Assembly (NCBI RefSeq): GCF_000158955.1
Contig: NZ_GG657757.1
Coordinates: forward strand, 1,981,630-2,029,654
Source: Streptomyces viridochromogenes DSM 40736
GTDB taxonomy: Bacteria; Actinomycetota; Actinomycetes; Streptomycetales; Streptomycetaceae
Length of the DNA stretch: 48,025 nt
Direction of reading: 5' to 3'
This document shows positions 43,039-48,025 of this stretch, piece by piece (the stretch's first letter is position 1; the number at the start of each line of letters is the position of its first letter). A program made the position numbers and the translations under genes. The notes beneath the pieces are model-generated. The model saw nothing but the letters and a program-made list of their open reading frames with translations. It had not been told where the DNA came from and searched no databases.

Positions 43039-43946
43039 ATCGACCACCCGGCGGCGATGGCGGCGACCTCGGCCCGCTCGCTCTGAGGCAGCGGCTTGCT
43101 CGGCGGGCGGACCTCGCGGCGGCACAGTCCGAGGGAGGCGAGGGCCTCCTTGACGACGGTGACGTTGTTGGCGGAGCCGCTCTCGGCGCGCAGTTCCTCG
43201 AAGCGGCGGATCTGCTCCCAGACCTTCATGGCGGCCGGGTAGTCGCCGGAGCGCAGCGCTTCGATCATGTTCAGGGAGACGGCCGGGGCGACGTTGACCA
43301 GCCCGGAGGTGAAGCCGGTGGCGCCCGCGGAGAAGTAGGAGGGGGCGTACGGCTCGGCGAGCCCGGCCACCCACACGAACCGCTCAAGACCCGCGTCCCG
43401 GGCGAAGGCCGCGAACTTGGCGGCGTCCGGCACGGCGTACTTCACGCCGATGACGTTCGGGCAGTGGTCGGCGAGTTCGGCGAGCCGGGCCCCGGTGAGC
43501 TGCGGGTTGCGGAGGTACGGGACGACGCCCAGCTCGGGCACGGCCTCGGCGATCGCGCGGTGGTAGTCGACCCAGCCGTCCTGCGAGACGTAGGGGTGGA
43601 CGGGCTGGTGGACCATCACCATCTGGGCGCCGAGCTCGCGGGCGTGCCGGGCGGAGGCGACGGCCGTCGGGACGTCGTGCCCGACCCCGACCAGGACGGC
43701 GGCCCGGTCCCCGGTCTCGTCGACGGTCAGCTCGGTGACGAGCCGGCGCTCCTCGGGCGTCAGGGCGTAGAACTCGCCGGTGTTGCCGTTCGGGGTGAGG
43801 GTCGTGATGCCGCCGTCGAGCAGACGGCGCAGCAGGGCCCGGTAGGTGTCCTGCGCGACGGAGCCGTCCTCGGCGAACGGGGTCACCGGGATCGCCACAA
43901 CGTCGGCCAGGGCCGCCCGCTGGGTCTCGAACGCCACGCTGCTCAT
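43035..43946 (-). CDS. DapA family dehydratase/aldolase for 2-keto-3-deoxy acids
   Basis: 303 aa (beta/alpha)8 class I lyase. It has GITTLTPNGNTGEFYALTPE near the N-terminus, Tyr in ELGVVPYLRNPQLTG and the Schiff-base Lys in NVIGVKYAVPDAAKF. Paired with an IlvD/Edd dehydratase, it is best read as a 2-keto-3-deoxy-pentonate (or 5-keto-4-deoxyglucarate) dehydratase giving alpha-ketoglutarate semialdehyde, or as a KDG-type aldolase. Biosynthetic DapA is unlikely from context. The ATG at 43946 overlaps the regulator stop (atga). Confidence 0.82.
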   Translation of the reverse strand: MSSVAFETQRAALADVVAIPVTPFAEDGSVAQDTYRALLRRLLDGGITTLTPNGNTGEFYALTPEERRLVTELTVDETGDRAAVLVGVGHDVPTAVASARHARELGAQMVMVHQPVHPYVSQDGWVDYHRAIAEAVPELGVVPYLRNPQLTGARLAELADHCPNVIGVKYAVPDAAKFAAFARDAGLERFVWVAGLAEPYAPSYFSAGATGFTSGLVNVAPAVSLNMIEALRSGDYPAAMKVWEQIRRFEELRAESGSANNVTVVKEALASLGLCRREVRPPSKPLPQSERAEVAAIAAGWSI

Positions 43947-44602
43947 TCCTGACCTTCCTGTTCCAGTCCTGCCTCGGGGAACGCGCGCCGCACGAAGGAC
44001 GCGATGTGGGAGTGGAGGGCGCGGGCCGCGCCGTCGGCGTCGCCGTCGAGGGCGAGCCGGAGGATCTCGCGGTGCTCGCCGGCCTCCCGCTCCCAGGAGG
44101 GCGAGGCGGCCCAGGCGACGGCGGAGACCAGGGCGGCCTGGTCGCGGACCTCGTCGAGCATCCGGCCGAGCAGCGGGTTGCCGCACGGCAGGTACAGGGC
44201 GCGGTGGAACTCCCGGTTGGCGAGGGAGCGTTCGGCGGTGTCCGTGGCCTCGTCCGCCCTGGTCAGCGCGGACCGGGCGGCGTCCAGGGAGGCACCGCGC
44301 CGCACCGCGCGCTTCAGTGCCTCGGGTTCCAGCAGCAGCCGCACGTCGTAGACCTCGCGCGCCATGTCCGCGTCCACCATGCGCACCGTGACGCCCTTGT
44401 ACTGGCTCATCACGACCAGCCCGGTACCGGCGAGGGTCTTGAGCGCCTCGCGCACGGGCGTCTTCGACACCCCGAACTGCGCGGCGAGCTCGGTCTCGAC
44501 CAGGGCCTGGCCCGGCGTCAACTGCCCGGTGAGGATGCGGTGTTTGATCCCCTCCAGCACGTACTGCGTGCGGGAGGGGATCGGCGTGGGCACAGAGGTC
44601 AT
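43943..44602 (-). CDS. GntR/FadR family (FCD) transcriptional regulator
   Basis: 219 aa. N-terminal GntR winged helix: LTPGQALVETELAAQFGVSK then TPVREALKTLAGTGLV. C-terminal FCD effector domain: YDVRLLLEPEALKRAVRRGA, and metal-ligand type residues in NREFHRALY and GEHREILRLALDGD. It leads the FadR-DapA-IlvD operon and has a dyad at its own promoter, so it is likely an autoregulated repressor relieved by a sugar-acid intermediate. I chose ATG 44602 (MTSVPTPIPSR) with GAGAGG upstream; the frame is open to 44665 but that stretch is leader with 13-bp repeats. Confidence 0.88.
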   Translation of the reverse strand: MTSVPTPIPSRTQYVLEGIKHRILTGQLTPGQALVETELAAQFGVSKTPVREALKTLAGTGLVVMSQYKGVTVRMVDADMAREVYDVRLLLEPEALKRAVRRGASLDAARSALTRADEATDTAERSLANREFHRALYLPCGNPLLGRMLDEVRDQAALVSAVAWAASPSWEREAGEHREILRLALDGDADGAARALHSHIASFVRRAFPEAGLEQEGQE

Positions 44603-44611
44603 GCGCGCCTC

Positions 44612-44653
44612 TCGGATCTCGCGTCTCGGTGGATCGCGTATCGGATCTCGCGT
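44612..44653. repeat. 13-bp direct repeat in the fadR leader
   Basis: TCGGATCTCGCGT at 44612-44624 and again at 44641-44653, 29 bp apart, with related cgcgtctc and cgcgtatc pieces between and beside them. It lies between the promoter and the FadR-type start codon. Confidence 0.7.
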
Positions 44654-44669
44654 ATCGCGTCTCATATAT

Positions 44670-44686
44670 GACGTACGAAGTACGAC
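44670..44686. promoter_or_regulatory. Candidate operator at the fadR promoter
   Basis: GACGTAC-GAA-GTACGAC: 7-bp arms with one mismatch and a perfect inner CGTAC/GTACG dyad. It lies just downstream of the predicted -10 box, where a bound repressor would block transcription of the regulator operon. Confidence 0.6.
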
Positions 44687-44692
44687 GCGATG

Positions 44693-44721
44693 ACGGTAGG
44701 AGGGCGCGTGTGTTTCGTCAA
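44693..44721 (-). promoter_or_regulatory. Predicted promoter of the fadR-dapA-ilvD operon
   Basis: On the minus strand, TTGACG (44721-44716), a 17-bp spacer and TACCGT (44698-44693) match the main vegetative promoter pattern of Streptomyces. The start would fall close to 44686, directly in the candidate operator. Confidence 0.65.
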
Positions 44722-44752
44722 TGCTTTCGACAGAGGAAACAGCAATCGCTTT

Positions 44753-45385
44753 CTACGACCTGGGGGTCCACCCCGGATTCCGTCCGCTGAGCCCCACGGC
44801 CCGGGCCAGCAGGGACGCGTCGGGCTCGACGGTCACGACCGGGCCGAAGATGCCGTCGCGGCCGGGATCGTCCACGGATGCCTCGAGGAAGCTGTGGCAG
44901 GCCTGGAGGGCAGCCGGGTCGGGGGTGTAGGACTGGCCGGTCGCGCGGGCCAGGTCCCAGCCGTGGATGACCAGCTCGTCGGTGGCGACGAGGCCCCCGA
45001 TCTCGCCGGGCAGGTCCACCCCTCCGGCGCGGGTCATGCCCGTCCAGGCGGCCGGGTCCCGCCAGGCCTCGGCCATCTCGTCGAGCACCTTGGGCAGCTC
45101 CTCGCGCCAGTCGGCCCCCAGCTCGGGCAGGGTGGAGCCCGGGCTGGTGTCGGTCGTGGCGCCCAGGTCCTTGCGGCCGGCGTCACGGAAGGCGACGGCC
45201 AGCCCGGCCAGGTGGCCCAGGATGTTGCGTACCGCGTACTCGGGGCAGGGGGTCGGGTCCGCCAGCTGCTCGTCGGTGACGCGTTCCGCCAGGCGTGCGA
45301 CGACCGCCGCCTGCGGTCCGAGGTCCAGAGTCGGTGCCGGGGTCGAGGTCGGTGTCGGGGTCGGGGTCGGGGTCGTGTCGGTCAT
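44753..45385 (-). CDS. TIGR03086 family metal-binding protein
   Basis: 210 aa of the DinB-like mycothiol-dependent maleylpyruvate isomerase group (TIGR03086). The N-terminus is a low-complexity Thr-Pro stretch (TPTPTPTPTSTPAPT) from a DNA gtcggg repeat. The signature is LADPTPCPEYAVRNILGHLA, and a metal His is in ELVIHGWDLARATGQ. Reaction unknown; the fold suggests mycothiol or a metal cofactor. ATG 45385 has a near-perfect ribosome site (AGGAGG region). It is divergent from the SRPBCC gene. Confidence 0.85.
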   Translation of the reverse strand: MTDTTPTPTPTPTSTPAPTLDLGPQAAVVARLAERVTDEQLADPTPCPEYAVRNILGHLAGLAVAFRDAGRKDLGATTDTSPGSTLPELGADWREELPKVLDEMAEAWRDPAAWTGMTRAGGVDLPGEIGGLVATDELVIHGWDLARATGQSYTPDPAALQACHSFLEASVDDPGRDGIFGPVVTVEPDASLLARAVGLSGRNPGWTPRS

Positions 45386-45530
45386 CGGGCTGCTCCTCCT
45401 GGTTCCGTTCCTGGGAGGTAGACCGACACCGGCCGCGGAACTCATCGCTTCGGAATCGTGGCCCATGGTCGGCCCACCTAAAATGCACAGAGGAGTTGTT
45501 CCAGGCACCTTCAGTGTCAGGTGGTGCGTG

Positions 45531-45986
45531 ATGACACAGGACGGCGAGCTGAGACTGCATCTGGAGCTCGAGCTGGCGGATGAGCCCGTGCGCGTGTTCC
45601 GAGAACTGACCGACCCCGTGGAAGTGGCCCGCTGGTGGGGCCCGGACGGGTTCAGCACCCCGAGTGTGGAGATCGACCTCCGCCCGGGCGGTGCCTACCG
45701 GATCGCGATGCAGCCACCGGAAGGCGAGCTGTTCTACCTGGTGGGCGAATACATCGACGTCGATCCCCCGGTGGGCCTGTCGTACACCTTCCGCTGGGAA
45801 GATCCCGACCCCGAGGACCGGGAGACGGTGGTGACGCTGTCGCTGTACGACACCGACGTCAGAGAGTCTCATCTCACCCTCGACCAGGGCGACTTCGCCA
45901 CGGAGCGGCGGCGGGCCCTCCACGAGGAAGGCTGGGTCCAGAGCTTCGGCAAGCTCGGGGAAATGCTCGCCTCACAGTGGGATTGA
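45531..45986 (+). CDS. SRPBCC/AHSA1 domain protein
   Basis: 151 aa, Bet v1-like fold of the Aha1-C/SRPBCC type. It has VFRELTDPVEVARWWGPDGF, DLRPGGAYRIAMQPPEGELF and the C-terminal helix EEGWVQSFGKLGEMLAS. Such proteins bind small hydrophobic ligands; the specific role is unknown. ATG 45531 follows AGGTGG; an in-frame ATG at 45483 is an alternative. A TAAAAT -10-like box lies at 45479-45484. Confidence 0.85.
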   Translation: MTQDGELRLHLELELADEPVRVFRELTDPVEVARWWGPDGFSTPSVEIDLRPGGAYRIAMQPPEGELFYLVGEYIDVDPPVGLSYTFRWEDPDPEDRETVVTLSLYDTDVRESHLTLDQGDFATERRRALHEEGWVQSFGKLGEMLASQWD

Positions 45987-46000
45987 TCATTCCGGCTGGA

Positions 46001-46039
46001 ACTAAGGCACCCTCCCGATCCCTCCGCACGGTCCTTAGT
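46001..46039. promoter_or_regulatory. Inverted repeat before the MFS gene
   Basis: ACTAAGG (46001-46007) and CCTTAGT (46033-46039) are exact complements 25 bp apart, with partly matching flanks. It ends 16 bp before the MFS ATG. Either an operator for the transporter or a hairpin ending the SRPBCC transcript. Confidence 0.5.
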
Positions 46040-46055
46040 CCCACGATGGCCAGGC

Positions 46056-47270
46056 ATGACGACCAAGACGACCTGGCCTCTCCTGCGCGTCCTGCGCGAC
46101 CGCGACGCGGGCCTCTACCTCTCCGGCGCGGTGGTCTCCGGCTTCGGCACCTCGGCCCTGTGGCTGGCGTCCGGCGTGTGGGTGAAGGACCTCACCGGCT
46201 CGGACGGCCTGGCCGCGCTGTGCATGCTCGCCATGTGGCTGCCGGCCCTGGCAGGGCCGCTGCTGGGCACCGTCGCCGACAGGCACCGCCGCAAGCCGGT
46301 GCTGATCGGCGTGAACGTGCTTCTCGCCGCCCTCCTGCTCACCCTCGTGGGTGTCGACTCGGCGGGCGAGCTGTGGCTGCTGTACGGGGTGCTGTTCGTG
46401 TACGGCGCGGCGGGCGTCGTCCATGACGCGGCCGAGTCGGCCCTCGTCTCGGCCGCCGTCGACCCGGCCCTGCTGGGCGACTTCAACGGCCTGCGGATGA
46501 CGGCCACCGAGGGCATGAAGCTCCTGGCCCCGCTGGCGGGCGCGGGCCTGTACGCGGCGTACGGCGGTGCGAGCGTCGCCCTGCTGGACGCGGGGACGTT
46601 CGTGCTGGCCACGGGGATGTACGCGGTGCTGCGGGTGCGGGAGGAGAGGCCTGTGCGGCCGACCGGGGGCCGTCGTCGACAGACCGCCGAGGGCGCCCGC
46701 CACCTGTGGGCGCACCCGGGCTTGCGCCCCCTGGTCGTGGCGGGCGGCGCCACCATGCTGTGCGCCGGAGGGAACGGGGCGCTGGTCTACGCCGTGGTCG
46801 ACGACCTCGGGCACTCCCCCGCGTACGCCGGTGTGCTGTACGCCGTGCAGGGCGCGGGGTCGGTGGCGGTCGGCCTGCTCTCCGGCACCGCCCTGCGGCG
46901 GCTGGGCGAGCGGCGCTTCGCGGCGTACGGCATCGCGCTGCTGGCCGTCGCGGTGGCCCTGCGGGCGGTGCCGTCCGACCCGTCGGCGCTGGTGTGCGGC
47001 GCGGCGATCGGCGCGGGCCTGCCCGCGGTGCTGATCGCGACGCTGACCTCGGTGCAGCGCGAGACGCCGGGCCCGCTGCTGGGCCGCGTCACCGCCACGG
47101 CCCACACGATGGTGTACACGCCGAACGTGCTCGGGCTGGCCATCGGTGCGGCCCTGGTCGAGCTGGTGAGCCACCGGCTGGTGCTGGTGGCGCTGGGCGC
47201 GGCCCTGCTGGTGACGGCGGCAGTGCTGCTTCAGCGCCCGTCGAGGGCGGGGGCCACCGCCGGCTGGTGA
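46056..47270 (+). CDS. MFS transporter
   Basis: 404 aa, about 12 membrane segments, of the drug-efflux-like MFS_3 group. It has LYLSGAVVSGFGTSALWLAS, the conserved loop PLLGTVADRHRRKPVLIGVN between segments 2 and 3, and matching segments in the second half (VVAGGATMLCAGGNGALVYA, LLVTAAVLLQRPSRAGA). Substrate not predictable. ATG 46056 reads MTTKTTWPLLRVLRDRD. It follows the SRPBCC gene by 69 bp. Confidence 0.87.
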   Translation: MTTKTTWPLLRVLRDRDAGLYLSGAVVSGFGTSALWLASGVWVKDLTGSDGLAALCMLAMWLPALAGPLLGTVADRHRRKPVLIGVNVLLAALLLTLVGVDSAGELWLLYGVLFVYGAAGVVHDAAESALVSAAVDPALLGDFNGLRMTATEGMKLLAPLAGAGLYAAYGGASVALLDAGTFVLATGMYAVLRVREERPVRPTGGRRRQTAEGARHLWAHPGLRPLVVAGGATMLCAGGNGALVYAVVDDLGHSPAYAGVLYAVQGAGSVAVGLLSGTALRRLGERRFAAYGIALLAVAVALRAVPSDPSALVCGAAIGAGLPAVLIATLTSVQRETPGPLLGRVTATAHTMVYTPNVLGLAIGAALVELVSHRLVLVALGAALLVTAAVLLQRPSRAGATAGW

Positions 47271-47755
47271 GGACACCCCGCCGCATCGGCCCCCCTGCGA
47301 GGGCCGAACCATCCCCCACCCTCGACGCCACCCCCCTGCATCAGCTCCCTGCAAGCCCCCAAACCGCCCCCGACCGGCGATGCCGACCCAGCGCCTCGGC
47401 GACACAAGAGTCAAGCGCACACCGCCCGGCGACAAGCACCCACGCCCAAGCGCGACACAAGGGCCGGATTCATCCCCGACAGGCGCCACCACGCCACCAC
47501 ATCAGCCCTCTGCAAGGTCCGTACCGCCCTCGCCCGGCGACGCCACCCCACCACATCAGCCCCCGGCAAAGACCCAAACCGCCCCGCCCGGCAACGCCAA
47601 CCCACCACCCCAGCGCGACACAACAGCCAAGCGCACCCGGCCCTGCGACGCCACGTCGGCACATCAGCCCCCTGCAAGGACCCCGGCGACGACGGCGCGG
47701 CCCACCGCCTCAGCCCCCTGCAAGGACCCCGGCGACGGCGGCGCGGCCCGCCGCC
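47271..47755. repeat. Repeat-rich, gene-free spacer with 46-bp tandem copies
   Basis: 485 bp between the MFS gene (+) and a - strand gene. Irregular repeats of catcagccccctgcaagg, cccggcgacgccac and gcgacacaa recur from about 47340. Two 46-bp near-identical tandem copies end the array (47665-47710 and 47711-47756; two mismatches), the second running into the stop codon of the next gene. C-rich, purine-poor strand bias is obvious. I see no gene. Confidence 0.75.
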
Positions 47756-48025
47756 TCAGCGCCCGGCGAGGGCGGAGCGGACCGTTTGCAGGTCGCCGTC
47801 GGACGCGAGCCCGGCGTGGTACAGCCGTAGTTCGGTGGCGCCGAGGCGCTTGGCCTCGGTGGCGTCGGCGGCGAGGGTGCCGGGGCTGCCGCCCATGCCG
47901 GAGACGACGGGGAAGTTGGCGGCGATGACGGCGCCCTCCTTGCCCTGCCGGGCGAACGGCGTCAGCGTGCCGGTGCCGCCCGCGCAGGGCACGACCACAC
48001 CGTCCGCCACGGACAGGATGTGCGC
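47756..48025 (-). CDS. Hypothetical protein, 5' end outside the window
   Basis: The C-terminal 89 residues of a protein that continues past the right edge. It reads AHILSVADGVVVPCAGGTGT, then FARQGKEGAVIAANFPVVSG, and ends GATELRLYHAGLASDGDLQT plus VRSALAGR. The frame stays open to the window end, so the internal GTG at 48010 is not a credible start. The ending resembles the last strand and helix of a TIM barrel (ELRLYHAGLA), but I do not recognise the family. Confidence 0.6.
   Translation of the reverse strand, partial: AHILSVADGVVVPCAGGTGTLTPFARQGKEGAVIAANFPVVSGMGGSPGTLAADATEAKRLGATELRLYHAGLASDGDLQTVRSALAGR

Noticed and set aside
44603..44665. Longer FadR-type start at 44665
   Set aside because: The extra residues come from the 13-bp direct repeats of the leader and sit almost on the predicted transcription start.

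Overview
The window is high-GC actinobacterial DNA, almost certainly from a Streptomyces. It has strong codon bias with only one TTA codon noticed, GTG starts, ATGA/GTGA stop-start overlaps, an ectABCD operon and B12 genes. From memory, the left half resembles the S. coelicolor region that carries ectABCD, a class B penicillin-binding protein, an ECF sigma factor and pectate lyases. I could not check that synteny.

Layout. 1-4.4 kb (+): end of a cobalamin (B12) cluster: cobM (cut by the window edge and frameshifted), a cbiG-cobJ fusion with a scrambled linker, cbiX and a CobC-like aminotransferase. 4.8-7.8 kb: amidohydrolase (-), class V aminotransferase (+) and a DinB/DUF664 protein (+). 7.8-11.3 kb (+): ectABCD for ectoine and 5-hydroxyectoine, behind an AT-rich leader with two perfect inverted repeats. 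11.4-14.6 kb (-): class V PLP enzyme, FrnE/DsbA-type protein, GNAT and DUF1349 protein. 14.7-17.6 kb: a frameshifted 2,5-dioxovalerate-type aldehyde dehydrogenase (-) divergent from an IclR regulator (+), then a GNAT. 17.7-20.6 kb (+): a membrane protein coupled to a NarL-type two-component system. 20.7-25.4 kb: class B PBP (+), NCS2 purine permease (-), then an ECF sigma factor with a TTA codon and its coupled, frameshifted membrane partner (+).

25.7-44.7 kb is a large pectin-utilisation locus. A PL3 pectate lyase and a two-domain GH43 protein lie on +. On - follow FadR-type regulator, DapA-family enzyme, IlvD/Edd dehydratase, two sugar ABC permeases, an internally deleted pectate lyase, a Gfo/Idh oxidoreductase, a DUF6807 protein, a GH43, a PL1-CE8 (pectate lyase + pectin methylesterase) fusion, the solute-binding protein, a CE12 rhamnogalacturonan acetylesterase and a PL1 pectate lyase. 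The inferred scheme is that secreted enzymes demethylate, deacetylate and cut pectin, the ABC importer takes up the products (its ATPase must be encoded elsewhere), and the IlvD/DapA pair feeds a non-phosphorylative acid-sugar route. That route would give alpha-ketoglutarate semialdehyde, which the aldehyde dehydrogenase at 14.7-16.2 kb could oxidise. 44.7-48 kb holds a TIGR03086 protein, an SRPBCC protein, an MFS transporter, a repeat-rich spacer and a gene cut by the right edge.

Most unusual: (i) a pectate lyase gene reduced to its signal peptide, N-terminus and C-terminus by an in-frame loss of about 320 codons, still held by 4-nt overlaps in a six-gene coupled chain; (ii) a 33-bp near-perfect palindrome with a GAAACTTTC core upstream of the GH43 gene; (iii) inverted repeats upstream of ectA; (iv) clustered single-base indels in four genes, several in homopolymers, so sequence error must be excluded before calling them pseudogenes.
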